From Adiantum capillus-veneris (taxonomy: Eukaryota; Streptophyta; Polypodiopsida; Polypodiales; Pteridaceae): 64,000 nt of DNA. The stretch is taken from positions 85,406,087 through 85,470,086 of the forward strand of contig CM043966.1 in assembly GCA_014529385.2 (NCBI GenBank). Direction: 5' to 3'. Positions 33,251 through 47,785 of this stretch are shown piece by piece (the stretch's first letter is position 1; every line of letters starts with the position of its first letter). Under the pieces are notes generated by a model, which was given only the letters and a program-made list of their open reading frames with translations, was not told where the DNA came from and made no database searches. The position numbers and the translations under genes were made by a program.

Positions 33251-33800
33251 CCCAAGAGAATTGCCCGCAAGGAGACTTCTAGAGCCTCTATGTTTGAAGC
33301 TCCAAAAGAGGATGCTCATTGCCAAGGATTTCTCCTTTCCTATGCTTGGGGAAAGATGCAAGAGCATGATGCCTTTATTTTGTTTGACCCTGGTTCAACT
33401 CACAACTTCATATCCATGGAGTTGACCAGTAAGCTAGGCATACAAGCCCATGAGATAGGAGATGCATTGAAAGCCAATGGAGCTATCAAGGGACAAGAAG
33501 TCTCAATTAATTCCTTAATTGGAAAATTAAGGCTTCATGTCCAAAGCTATGTGGACAAAAAGGATTTCTTCATCTCCCCTCTCAAACATGAAAATGTTAT
33601 CGTTGGGGCACCATGGTTTAACTGCATGGCTTTCAACATGAAGCTCCCAAAAGGAGAATCTACTTCACCTATAGGGAAAAGAGCATATATATAGATGCTA
33701 ATGAGTTGGGGAACACCATATCCTTGCAATAAAGGGAATCAAGAGGAATTAGAGTTGTCTAATTTCCTAAATGGGGATGTTTCCATTGATGACATCCCTA
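33251..33800 (+). pseudogene. Element F protease region
   Basis: The frame from 33290 reads DAFILFDPGSTHNFISMEL and later VIVGAPWFNC, a retropepsin layout. The active-site triad is D-P-G, not D-S/T-G. It ends in TAG at 33694 and the linker to RT is broken. Confidence 0.8.
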
Positions 33801-33816
33801 GTGAGTTACCTTTAAA

Positions 33817-34085
33817 ATGAGGGATGATTACCATGCAATCGAGCTCCTACCAAGAAGCTCACCGCCTAACAAGCCTCCTTATCAAGTTTCACAAGCTCAA
33901 CAAGAGGAGATCATGAGGCAAGTGCATGAATTGGTGAAAAAGGGGATGGTGAAGTCTAGCTCCTCTCCATTTTGTTCACCATTGTTTTTAGTGCAAAAGA
34001 AAGACGACACATATCACATGTGTGTCGACTATAGAGCGCTAAATAAGATCACTTGCAGGTCTATTACATGACTTAACAAAAAAGA
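33817..34085 (+). pseudogene. Element F RT, N-terminal part only
   Basis: It carries DDYHAIELLPRSSPPNKPPYQ, the helix QQEEIMRQVHELVKKGMV, then SSSPFCSPLFLVQKKDD and CVDYRALNKITC. These are the first RT motifs. At about 34070 the sequence jumps to a segment that belongs after the RT thumb. The FLDD catalytic block and the rest of the palm are missing. Confidence 0.85.
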
Positions 34086-34620
34086 ACATTAAGTATTCAT
34101 GGACTGCAAAAGTGCAAGAAGCTTTTGAGAAGCTTAAGGAGAATCTTATCTCTCAATGTGTGCTCACACTATTAGATCTCTCAACGACATTTGAGGTCCA
34201 CTGTGATGCTTGTGGTGATTGCCTTCGAGCTATTTTGCTTCAAGAAGGACGTGCCATAGAATATGAGAGTCAAAGACTCGACTTCGATAAGTGAGTATTG
34301 GGCAAATACAAAACAGAGCTACTAGCTATTCTATATGCCCTAAACACGTGGAAACACTATCTCTTGGGACTCCATTCAACCTACGAATGGCTCACAAAGC
34401 CTCAAGAACTTCATGACGCAAACCAAGATCTTCGACAAACAAATGAGGTGGGAAAATTTTCTTTTTCAATTTAAATTTCATATTGCTCACATTGCTAACA
34501 AGCACAATCAAGAGGTCGATGCACTTTCACAACGACCAAGGGTAAATGTGGTATCTATAGCAACTCACAATGATCTATCTTTTATAATAGATGAGTATGC
34601 TTGACCAAGAATTTAAGTAC
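34086..34620 (+). pseudogene. Element F RNase H
   Basis: The order KVQEAFEKLKENL, VLTLLDLSTTFEVHCDACGD, YKTELLAILYALNTWKHYLL and NKHNQEVDALSQRP marks the connection and RNase H domains across two frames. The first catalytic block reads CDACGD where T/CDAS-x-x is usual, so the Asp is kept. Stops at about 34292 and 34602. Confidence 0.8.
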
Positions 34621-36240
34621 GTAAGTACAACCTTTGCATTAGGGAAGAAAAAAGAACCATTCACCTTGAAGGATGGTTATCTTCCAAACGGCAATAGGCT
34701 ATGTGTTACTCACCCATATAATTAGGAAGTAATGTATGAATACCATACTTCTCCTTACGCAGGGCAAAGAGGGAATCCATAATCTACTCTTCAAGGAGTA
34801 GAATGAATTTTTGTTGGTCTACCATGAAAAGCAAACATACAAGAGTATGTTTCAAAGTGCGTGGTATACCAAAAGTTGAAATTTGATCGAGGGAAGCAAC
34901 TTGGATTGTTTTAGGCGACAGGCTTAACAAGAAAACACACTCTATGCCAGTCAAAAAGACTATTACGGCACATCAAATGGCAACCCTCTTCAGATCTCAA
35001 ATTTTCAAGCATCATGGCTTTCCAACACCCATAGTGTCTGACAAAGATCCTAGAATGACCAGTAAGTTCTAGAAGGGTCTCTTTGAGAATCGAGGAAGTA
35101 GATTAAATTTCTCTTTCGACCTATCATCCACAAACGGATGACCAAAGTGAAATAATTATCTAACAATCTTGATATACTAAAAGCCTATGTCATGAAAATA
35201 GATCAATGGTCTCAATGATAGAAGTACCTACCTCTTATATAGTATGCGTAATATGATATTGTACATACTTCTATGGGGAAAGTACCTTTTGAGGTTAAAT
35301 AAGGAAGAACCAAAAGTCCCTTACTACTTTAAGTACATGGGAAGATCTTTGCTGCTGATGAATATAGACGAGACCTACAAGAATCTTTTCCAAAGATTAA
35401 AGGGGTTATATCCATCTCACAGGAAAGGAAAAAAGGGTTGCTACTAATAAGCACAGAAGAGCCTTAGCCTTTAAGGAAAATGATTGGGTCTTGCTAAAGT
35501 TCCTCAAGGCTCATCTGAGGCATACTACGGGCAAGAGTCCTATGGACCACCAAGAGTATGATGCTAAACTAGCAAAAAGATACTATGGTCCTTAATATTC
35601 TTAAGCCAGTCAATGAGATGGCTTATCAATTGAAGTTTCCCATCCATTGGCTCATGCACAATGTTGTCCATGAGAACCTACATAAGCCTTACAAAGGAGC
35701 GTCATCAAAAGAAGCAATAGTTGTAGACCCTCCAAAAATCGAAGATCAAGAAGAAGTACTTCAATCTAAGTCCATCCTATGACATGAAGACAAGGTATTA
35801 AGAAATGGTAAGATTATCTGACGATATCTTATTAAGTTAAAAAAATATTCTTTTAAAGATGCTAAATGGATGCAAGGAACCTAACTTAAGGATAATATGA
35901 ACCTTGTCAATGCTTATATGAAAATGCATTTTAAATGATTTTTTTTTTGTCTTATAAGACTAGTTCTCTTTTTATTATGCACAAATTTAAAAATATGCAT
36001 GCTCAGAATCATGTTTGTGGTGACGAGGCCTCCCAAACACCAAGTAGAACTTGTCACTCTACTTTGGAAGTATGATATGGACTAAAGAGCAGACATGCTT
36101 GCGGCAGCTTCGTCTCCCAAGCACCAAATGGACTTGTTATCCATCTTGGAATGATGTCGTGGGTTAAAAAGGGATCCTCTACCCGCTAAGAAACATGGAC
36201 TAATGACTAGGCTTTATCTTCTCTACCTCATAGTTGAGGA
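34621..36240 (+). pseudogene. Element F integrase and tail (heavily decayed)
   Basis: Traces only: MTSKF/LFENRG and RPIIHKRMTK-type remains of the integrase core near 35040-35160, then ILKPVNEMAYQLKFPIHW and VVHENLHKPYKG near 35590-35700, and SILxHEDKVLRNGKIIRRYLIKLKKYS with DAKW near 35770-35880. The last part has the shape of a chromodomain-type end. From 35890 to 36240 no coding is seen. The zinc-binding region is not readable. Confidence 0.65.
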
Positions 36241-36268
36241 CGACTATGATTTCAAGAGAGAGGTAATG
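36241..36268 (+). promoter_or_regulatory. Element F end of internal region and polypurine tract
   Basis: atttcaagagagaggtaa directly precedes TGTCATAAAA of the 3' LTR. It is the same tract as at 11-28. Confidence 0.8.
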
Positions 36269-38182
36269 TCATAAAATATAATATCTAACTTTACCAAATG
36301 ATTTTCGCATATTAAACTAATCATTTAATCTGGGAGAATACACGGGAACAAGAGTTAGAATAGAGACATGTGCTTCTAGACCTATCTCAACACGTGACCA
36401 AAAGGAGAGATGGTTGCATCTCAATAGGGGTCCAAAAGGAGATGGTCTATCAAAGAGCAATGTGCAATAAGTGCTTCTAGACTTACCTCAGCAGGGGACC
36501 AAGAGGAGAGATGGTTACATCTCAATAAGGGTCCAAAAGGAGGTAGTCTATCAAAGCGAAATGTGCACCTAATGAAGCTTAAAAGACCTAGCTTCATTAA
36601 ATACCTCCAATGCTTAGTGTTAAAAGTCCTTTGACCTTAGGCAAGCTAAGGCTAAGCTTGAGGTGGGAACCCAACCTAAACTTACCTTTGACCTTAGGCA
36701 AGTTAGGGCTGAGCTTGAGGTGGGAACCCGACCTAAACTTTCCTTTGACCTTAGGCAAGCTAGGGTTAAGCTTGAGGTGGGAACTCCACCTAAGGTGCTT
36801 GTCATGTTTGATGACTAAGGTACTTGAGTTACTTGTCATACTTAATGAGGAATGTGCTCGAGAAGCTTCCTATGCATGGGGGGTAAGGTGCTTGAGTCAA
36901 AAAGAGACCCTACAAACTTAATGACGAAGTTTCTTGAGAAGCTTCCTATGCATGGGGGGGTAAGGTGATTGAGTCAAAAAGAGACCCTACAAACTTAATG
37001 AGGAAGTTTCTTGAGAAGTTTCCTATGCATGGGGGGTAAGGTGCTTGAGTCAAAAAGAGACCCTACAAAATTAATAAGGAAGTTTCTTGAGAAGCTTCCT
37101 ATGCATGAAAGTCCCAAAGTTAGGGGAATCTTTGACCTAACTTTCCACTCACCCAAAAGGCACCCCTTTTCTAAAAGGGCACATGGGACACATGACAGAC
37201 TCTCACTAAGCTTAACCACATGGTGTGCTTGAATGCTATTGGTTGAGCTAAAGAGGGATCCAATGAGCTTCTAGCTCCATCCAACAAATATCTAGATATT
37301 TTCACGCTCCCTCTCTCTAAGGGGTAAGGAGGACACTTGTCCAAAGACTACCCATGTACTTGAATGCATGCTGCATGTGATTGGCTAGGGGGGAGAGGGG
37401 TCCAATGAGCTTGAAACATGTGTAAAAGCTACAACTCGCCCCAAGCAAGGAAGGGGGGTGTTGGGGGGATATACACCACACACACACTCATTTGGTGGAT
37501 TCATTCTCACTTGGTGAAAGTTGAGGAACTCCACCTCCTTCTCCAAGCTTGTGAGAATTGAGAGCCTACACCAACACTCTTGGCTATGGAATGCAAATCC
37601 AACCAAGAGCCATGCTTCAATGCTTAAGCTTGTCATCTTCTCCATCTTCATTACTATGCTATTATGCATGCTAGCAAGAAGAGTGATGATAATTGAGGAA
37701 CTATTTCTTTCTCCTATGGAATGTTTCTTCTTCCTCTTCCCTATCCTCATTCCCCGTGAGCTCTCTCCACCTTCGAAGGTGTTTGAGGACTCGGCACTGA
37801 GGCTTGGGATAGTTAATACTTTCTACAAAGTTTATGTTATGCTTGTGATGCATGAAGCTTTCCATCTTCATTGCATCACCTAGGTCACAAGGAACACAAA
37901 GATTATGTTGTACCAAGTCTCTCTTGATGGGAGAAACTATAGTACAAATGCCTATTGGAGGGGGGACTGGCTCCATATGAACCCGGTCATCAACTATTGT
38001 CATGTTCTCTAAACTATCTCTCTTGCAAAAGTATTGTTCATGCCAAGTTAACTAAGTACCATGTTTATCTTGCTACCATCAATTAAGTTCACCCGCTATG
38101 CTGACAAAGTAATCTCACAAAAGTGCTTCATCTAATTTCCTAATTCCTCTTTTCTCAAAGTTCATAGGCCATTTCCATTAGA
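36269..38182 (+). repeat. Element F 3' LTR
   Basis: TGTCATAAAATATA...CCATTAGA. It aligns with the 5' LTR. It has four of the 76-base repeats and a shorter CT tract near 37308. The terminal CA is mutated to GA. Confidence 0.92.
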
Positions 38183-38382
38183 GAGAGAGAGAGAGAGAGG
38201 AACATTTAAAGAGAAGAAAACTCTAAAGGAAAAATAAAGGAGAAGAGAAACACCTCTTATATGGACACACAAGGTCTTTTGACTTTTCACCTTCATATGT
38301 CTTTTGACTTTCCACCTTCATATGTCTTTTGACTTTCCCCCTTCATCTGTCTTTTCATTTACTAAACTCACCCTTCACTTAT
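38183..38382. repeat. GA tract and three 25-base tandem repeats
   Basis: (GA)n at 38183-38199 is the right half of the F target. At 38277-38351 the unit ttttgactttccaccttcat plus atgtc occurs three times with few changes. No gene. Confidence 0.85.
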
Positions 38383-38558
38383 TGTCAGGACAAGGGTCCT
38401 ACGGGGCAAGGCCCAACCTAGGGGGTCAGGGACCTAGGCCGAAGGCCAGGACTGGACCAGTGTGGACTAGGATCCGCTTAGGGCAAGAGCTAGGAGCTAG
38501 GCCTATATAAAGGGTGGAAGAGAGGAGGATCCTATGTCTCAGTTCCCTAGGTCTTACA
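38383..38558 (+). repeat. Element E 5' LTR
   Basis: TGTCAGGACAAGGGTCC...GTCTTACA. CTATATAAAG near 38506 is a good TATA box. It shares its start TGTCAGGACA and general style with the C LTR. Confidence 0.93.
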
Positions 38559-38559
38559 T

Positions 38560-38571
38560 TGGTATCAGAGC
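38560..38571 (+). promoter_or_regulatory. Element E primer-binding site
   Basis: TGGTATCAGAGC, a perfect initiator-Met site one base after the LTR. Confidence 0.92.
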
Positions 38572-38638
38572 TAGGGGAGATGAAAGACATGGAGGAGGGA
38601 AGGAGAAAGGTCGGCTTGCTTTGCATGGTAGCTGCATG

Positions 38639-41270
<2,632 letters not shown>

Positions 41271-41930
41271 TAAAGAATCTGCTAAGAGCATACATTAGCA
41301 CAACGTATTTCTGAATAGATGATTTTCTCCCTATTCTAGAATTTGCTTCAGTACGGATTTCAACTTTGAACACCTGCTGTGGTGGGGTTGGAGATTGTTT
41401 CAATAGTTTCATACGTCAAGGACTTACCAGGTGTGTTGACAAAGTATGTTGGCAAGTAACCTTCATTAGGGATGAACATGTAGTTCTTTGTGTTCCAAAC
41501 TATTCTGAATTCTAACAAGAGGACACTCCCTATCTATGAACATTTCAAGATACTCACGTGAGTAGGAAATCTGGCTCACAACTACATGGAAAGTTACGCC
41601 AAGGTTTCCTTGCATTATTCCAGTACCTTCAAAAGCTCTGAAAGCTGGTTATGCCTTTGGACAACTCTTAGTTGTGGTTACTCCTTTAAAGTACTCAAGT
41701 GAGTTATAAAGGGAGTTACCATTTAGACCCAAGTGGTTCCAAAAGGACAACAATGTTGAAAATCAAGATGTTTCTCTTGGTTTCATTGAACCTCCTCACT
41801 GCACCAATTATCGGTCATACAGACAACTGGCTCACGTATGGGACGTCAATAAAGAAAACATCAGTATGCTTAAGAAGATATTACTACTTGTGTTTTCGAG
41901 GAAGAAAACTCTTCCTTAAGGGGGGAGTAA
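41271..41930 (+). pseudogene. Element E: vestige of chromovirus integrase and tail
   Basis: Blocks parallel element C in order: gctaagagcatacattagca (C 31128), cctattctagaatttgct (C 31180), ggtggggttgg (C 31276), ttggcaagtaaccttcatta (C 31410), cttaagaagata and the purine tract with aaactcttccttaagggggg (C 31700-31777). Sequence between the blocks does not align. No frame is open. Confidence 0.7.
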
Positions 41931-42107
41931 TGTTAGGACAAGGGTCCTATGGGGCAAGGCCCAACCTAGGGGGTCAGGGACCTAGGCCAAAGGCCTGGAC
42001 TGGACCAGTGTGGACTGGGGATCCGGCTAGGGCAAGAGCTAGGAGCTAGGCCTATATAAAGGGCGGTAGGGAGGAGGATCCTATGTCTCAGTTCCCTAGT
42101 TCTTACA
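41931..42107 (+). repeat. Element E 3' LTR
   Basis: TGTTAGGACAAGG...TTCTTACA. Few differences from the left LTR, again with CTATATAAAG. Confidence 0.93.
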
Positions 42108-45100
42108 CTCATGCACTTAATATGTTTTGTAAAATTTTTTACTTTTCTAAGATTGGGGAGACCTAATAGGTCTAAGGGGACAAGTCTACCAAGTCTCATT
42201 GCATTCTGACAAGGTACATGGATTGCGATCCATCATGATCCAAGTCACAAAAACTACAACAGAACATCCCAAACAAGTCGCCATAAGGTCTAATAACACT
42301 CTCATATGGTCAAAACATAAAAAAACAATGATTTGTGCACTCAAATCTGAAGATTAGGCTCGTAGACACTGTTGGACAAAAGAAAAAGTGGGACACCTCT
42401 ATAGATTTATAGCCCAAGAGCGTTCAAACTTAAACCTCATCAACAAAAAGTATACCAAAATATTCTTAGTAAACCCCAACCAAAGGCTTCTCCCTTGGGA
42501 ATTTACAAGCACACGTCCACCCAAAGGATCATAGCACATATGAGCAAAACCCTGTCAAAGTACGGATTGATAGCACATGACAACCAATGCATATGACGAC
42601 AAGGGCCTCCCCTTTCACAATTTAATATCACAAACCTACAATTTCAACATCAACTTCATAATTTATAGATACATGCCCTCCCAATCTGTCTACACACAAT
42701 TTGCCCATAGGCTGCCATAGCCATAACACTGCAGAGAACTAGTCGTAACTTGAAGATCACAACTCTAATTGGGTCACTTTAAAGCTCGGAAGAAAGCTTG
42801 AAAAAATGACTAGCAAGAAAGTTGAAGATGATTAAAATCGATTCTACATGCCCCTACATGAAAAATTGATGCGAACAAAGAGTTTTCCCGGCGCGACTAC
42901 ACACAGAGAAGACAAGGCGAGGGCAAAAACTACATCCAAAAGCACCAAGAACTCACAACAAGCTAAAACCTGAAAATTTTTGAACTTTTTTAAGTTTTTA
43001 CATGAGTTTTAGTTATATACAAGTCTCACTTTAAAAAAACTCACTAACGGACAATCATGGTAACCGGACAGCTAGCGCTACCCTAACGACTTGCCCTACA
43101 TATACAAGTGCTTGCTAAAGCAATCATAAAACCCAAAAGAACATGTCCAAACACTCTAATGAAAGTCTGTCTCAAAAACTGGGGTTCTCAAAATGTGTGC
43201 AACAACGTGTAGTCACAAACCACAACGAAATTTGAAATGCTTACACTTCATTAAAAGAGCAAAGAAAGAGGAGCACAATGCAATTTGATTACCCCATCAC
43301 AAGATATGTTTTAGAATTGAAATCTGATTACCCCATCACAAGATATGTTGATTACACATTGGAGCAGCTTGCCCGCTTGCGCGTACGTACATAGAGCTCC
43401 CTTCTTCTCAAAAGATAAACCTTCTTTTCACATTAAGGTTATTATCTTTTATACCTAGGGATCTCTAAATGGCAGTGGCCGGCTCACATGGGCCTTTACA
43501 ATTATCATGAAAGAACAACAATAGGAAATGGGCGGGAGTTTAGAGCTCCCAATTCTCAACGTAAAAAAAAAAACGTTTACACACACACACACACACGTGT
43601 GTGTGTGTGTCTGTAGCTACACTAGCTCGGACAAATAGTAGAGTACAAATTATATCAAAATGTGGTGTTCGACTAGGTGGGCCCTTGTAGACTATATCAG
43701 CCAAACATTCTTCCCTTCCTAGTTCGTATCACCCCTTGACATGACCATGTGAAATCTGGTCGTTAGGGTTGTCTTTAGCTTTGAAATTTCTTTGTAGTTT
43801 ATGAAGCTCCCCTCTTCCTCGAGTAAGTTATATATACTATGTTCTGGTTGATACATGAGTTGGGCTTCTATTGTTGAGGCAATTTTGCAGTTTGTTACGC
43901 ATTCTCCTTTTTGTTGCCACGTTTGGTAGGGAAGATGATTTGTGATGTTGCGTGCATTTTTGGAAACGGAGCGTCTTAGGTTGACTTTATGATGGACTCC
44001 ACTTGAATGCGAGTCCTGTGCAAGATTTCACAAACTTTGAAGCTGTGTCTAAGCGCATTATGAGTGTTTTTGATAGCTCTCTTGCTGAATTTGTAATTGC
44101 TTGTCATTGTATGCCATTTTTGACTTTACATTTTTTGAAGGAGTTTTTGTTGCCCATGAGGGTAAGAGTTGCTCTACACAAGCATGGTTGAGATCTGTAG
44201 CTATTACTCTGATTCTTTGACAATTGATATAAGTAGCAATTTCCTTATTGCAGATGTAGAGGGAATATATACAAGATGATAGTGATCACTGTTTCTAGAC
44301 TAGGGTCTGAAACTTGGATGACCAAAGGGAAACAAGCCGGTGGGGAAAAAGTGCCTTTGGTATACGCTCTTATTGGGGTTGAGCAGGTGCACTTCAAGTA
44401 CCTATTCATGCAAGGTGAGTGCTTGGGAGAAACAAAGGAAGAGTGTCGAATACAAGTGTCAATCATGGGACACTCTATATGCATACAAGAAAGCTGTGAA
44501 ACAAAAGCATGCAATGCAAAAGATGGAGTTCAGGGTGCTTCAAGGAACAAATGTAGCACATGTAACACTAAAGGATGTCACAATAGCTTCCATGTTTCCA
44601 GGAAGGGTTTTTGATATAGAAGCTTCTCCACTCATACCTCACTGTGCTCAGTGCTTGAGTGTCTTTTGGACTTCCTCCTTCCCTTCACCAGACTTAAAAT
44701 ACAGCGACTTCAGCTCTTATGCTCACCTATATCACCATGAGCAACACAACATAAATATGATCAACTCTTCCAGGTTGAGCAATACCTAGAATAGCTAATA
44801 CTTTTAGACCATAGAGAATATAACTTGAAGCTTTGGGGTTAACGCCTTGCGCATTTAGTGGCTTAGCTACCCGACTCTGACTTTTATGCCATGTATTTTT
44901 AATGGCAACTTGGACGTACCTGTTCAAGGCCAGAAATCCAATTCCATAGGTTCTTGAGATTTAGGCCTCTTTCATTGTTTTGGTTGTTGGATGCCACCAT
45001 TTTGTTGACATCCCTTTTATGCCATCCCCTACAAACCTAATCAATGACGAGTAGTTGAATAGTAGGCTAAGGTGCTTTTGGTGATGGGATCTATGAGATA

Positions 45101-46478
45101 TACTCTACCATTTATCCATAAGTCAATGTGATTCTTTCCCCCTGATTGCATTGTTTCAATTGCAGAATGAGGAGTTTCAAAATTCCTATGTCTTTTTTTA
45201 AGGAAAATATTCATCTTCCAACTCAACATGGAGGTGATAAATACCTCTCTTAACTAGATTCGTGGCTACAATACCAAAGTCAAAGCTTCGATATGGGGAA
45301 GAAGATGATGGGACTGGATATGGTAAAAAGGAAATGTACCTTATAGAACTAATTTAAAACTTTGAGGAAAAAAAATTCCATGCTTTGAGAGGGGATTTTT
45401 TTCAAAAAGGGATACATTCACAAGAGATTTGAAAGCAACTCTTCATGTGGGCTCCTGTAAAGTGACATCCCGTGCAAATGGTAGAGTTTTTTTCAACTTT
45501 TGAGAATATATATTTTTTAAAACATTTTCAAAAATGAAAAGCATTTTATCTCTCTATCATTGCTTACATAGCAAAAAAAATTAACCTCAAACTTCCCCTA
45601 ATGTTTTCTCTTGCTTTCTTTTTACTTAAATTCAACATTGTTAAAATCACCAGAAATGCATGAAGTTCTATAAGAAAACCTAGGTTTATAAATTTGAAAA
45701 GATACCTTTATATTTAAAAGCAAGCTTGTGAGAAAACCTAAAGCTTGAGGAATATAGTGTAACAAATGTTGGCTATCTAGTCACATTGGCCTATTGAAGA
45801 TGATGCGTAGTTGATGCTACCCTTGAAAGAAATAGGAAGATAAAAGGTTTGCCATCATTAACATTACATCCATCATTAGCTTTGTGATGGCGCACTAATT
45901 GACAAGCTTTATCCAATGTTCCACAATTGCTCTTAAAAGCTATAAAGCTTTATGCAAGCGAAAAATTGCCAGATGTAAGCAATGCAAGCTACCTTTAAAA
46001 TTTCCCACATGAAGGATTTACAGGCGCGGGATACTATTCTAGTACTTCTAGAAAGGTGAAAAACATGTGTCTCCTTTAGAAGTTTCTATGGTTTTTGACT
46101 TGTTACTCCCTTGAGTACAAAAGTGAGCAGAGAAGTTCAAGATGGTGCACTAGTGGCTTTGGAGAGAAAGTGCTTGGAACATGAGATACAAGGAAGGGGG
46201 AACTTAGTCATGTGTTAAGTAGGCTACATGCAAAGATGGGGCAATAAGGTTTACCTATGGGACATGATTGAAAAGGTGGAAAGATTTCCACTCTCAGCTT
46301 TAGAATCCCACAGATAATAAATTATATTATGAACCATGTGGCAATTTAAAGGACAGGATGGGTTCCTCACTCGATATTTTAGTATATACTTATTAGTTCA
46401 AGCCTGTAGATTCATGCTAAAACAACGTGCATTACAAGTGGTGGGAGCCCGCCTTCCTTTTTGTTGACATTGTAAAAT
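42108..46478. other. Long spacer upstream of the hydrolase gene
   Basis: 4.4 kb, AT-rich, without a recognised gene. Contents noted: a direct repeat of gattaccccatcacaagata at about 43286 and 43327; a perfect palindrome of (AC)n followed by (GT)n at 43579-43610; a 149-codon plus frame at 44340-44789 with no known motif. The frames around 44800-45230 also show nothing I can name. Some of this is probably very old transposon DNA. Confidence 0.45.
43579..43610. repeat. (AC)8(GT)8 palindrome
   Basis: acacac... runs straight into ...gtgtgt with no spacer, making a 32-base perfect palindrome. It can form a cruciform or Z-DNA and is a likely unstable site. Confidence 0.9.
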
Positions 46479-46649
46479 TTGCCATCTAGGCTATGTAGGC
46501 TATACACCTGGTCTCTCGCTCTCTCGCATTGCCTCCTTCCCTGCATTAGCCAGCTTCTCCACGCAAATATAGCGCATGAGGCCATAACTGCACAGTGTTG
46601 TGAGCTTGAGCTTTCTCTCAGTTGCGTTGTAGTTTCATCAGCAACCGCC

Positions 46650-46828
46650 CAAATCTATATTATAAAAAATAGTCATTGCTCATGCAGTTGGTCATGGTCT
46701 CTCTCTCCCCCCCCCCCCCCCAACCCAAAAATACGCAGTCGGCATCGACGCACCTGTCTCGACTTCCTTGTTTGGGCTCTTTCATATACTATCAGTCGGC
46801 ATAGAAAGGAGGGTTTCTATTCCCCGCA

Positions 46829-46869
<41 letters not shown>

Positions 46870-47128
46870 TTCTCTCTCTCACGCACACACACACCACACA
46901 CAATCGGCATCGACCCACATTTCGGCTCTCAATTACCTCATTTGGGCAGCGGGTTTTTCCTTTCCCCCTGAAAACTCACCCTACCTACCAGCTACCAGGC
47001 CGGGGCATTCCGTTTCCTCTCTGCGAGTCAACGAGCACGTGTGCTAAATCGAACTACAAAACCCTTCTACGGGACTGCAACAGCAGCAAACCCCACCCCA
47101 CATCGACGCCTTGTCAAATTATTGCAAC
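46650..47128 (+). promoter_or_regulatory. Probable core promoter and 5' UTR of the hydrolase gene
   Basis: A TATA-like ctatattataaaaa lies at 46655-46668. Downstream there is a run of 15 C at 46707-46721, a CT run at 46831-46865, and two related segments (tcggcatcgacgcacc near 46740 and tcggcatcgacccaca near 46905). CT-rich leaders are common in plant 5' UTRs. The transcription start is not visible from sequence alone. Open frames crossing this region are chance frames. Confidence 0.4.
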
Positions 47129-47713
47129 ATGGGCTCATCCGCTCTGTTCTTGATTCCCTTGCTTCTTGTCATGGTGCCTCTTTTCCTGCCTCAGAGTACT
47201 TTCTCCATGTACACAGACAACGGCCTTTTCAGCTACTCTTTCAATGAGCTCGATTCTCTGCCTCTTCGAGAGTTGGGATCCCACACATTCTCTTTCTGGG
47301 CTGCCGGAGCGCACGGAGGAGCTCAAAATTCTACTGAGGAGATAATGGTTATGGCCAAGCAGTCCTCTTTTGCAGACTGGCTGAAGAATGTGAGAAGGTC
47401 TGTGCATGAAAACCCAGAACTGGCTTTTGAGGAATTTGAAACAAGTGCCCTAATCAGATTGGAATTGGATAAGCTGGGAGTGAGCTATCGCTGGCCTGTT
47501 GCTGGGACTGGTGTAGTTGCCTCTATCGGCTCCGGAAAGCCACCGTTTGTCGCACTTCGAGCAGACATGGATGCCCTTCCAATTCAGGTACATGTCCATC
47601 ATGATTGCTTGCTTTGACTTGGGGTAGGGACATATGTGCATGTGCATGCTGGAAATTTTGAGAGGAGTGCGTCTAGCACCACCCAATGGACAAGAATTTG
47701 CGTATGCATGTGC

Positions 47714-47785
<72 letters not shown>

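Larger units (their letters stand above)
23749..38182 (+). mobile_element. Gypsy retrotransposon F, split by element C
   Basis: Long LTRs (2062 and 1914 bases) flank an internal region with a PBS, a gag start at 32009, protease, RT, RNase H, integrase remains, a chromodomain-like tail and a polypurine tract at 36241-36268. At 26152-31929 the leader is interrupted by element C. The flanking GA repeats allow a gagag target duplication (23744-23748 and 38183-38187), though any GA phase would fit. Coding parts carry many stops and the RT core is deleted, so F is dead. A relative's 3' LTR opens the window (29-1610). Confidence 0.92.

Noticed and set aside
46479-47153. 224-codon plus frame upstream of the hydrolase
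   Set aside because: It covers CT and C runs and overlaps the true start region in another frame. It is low-complexity and has no motif.
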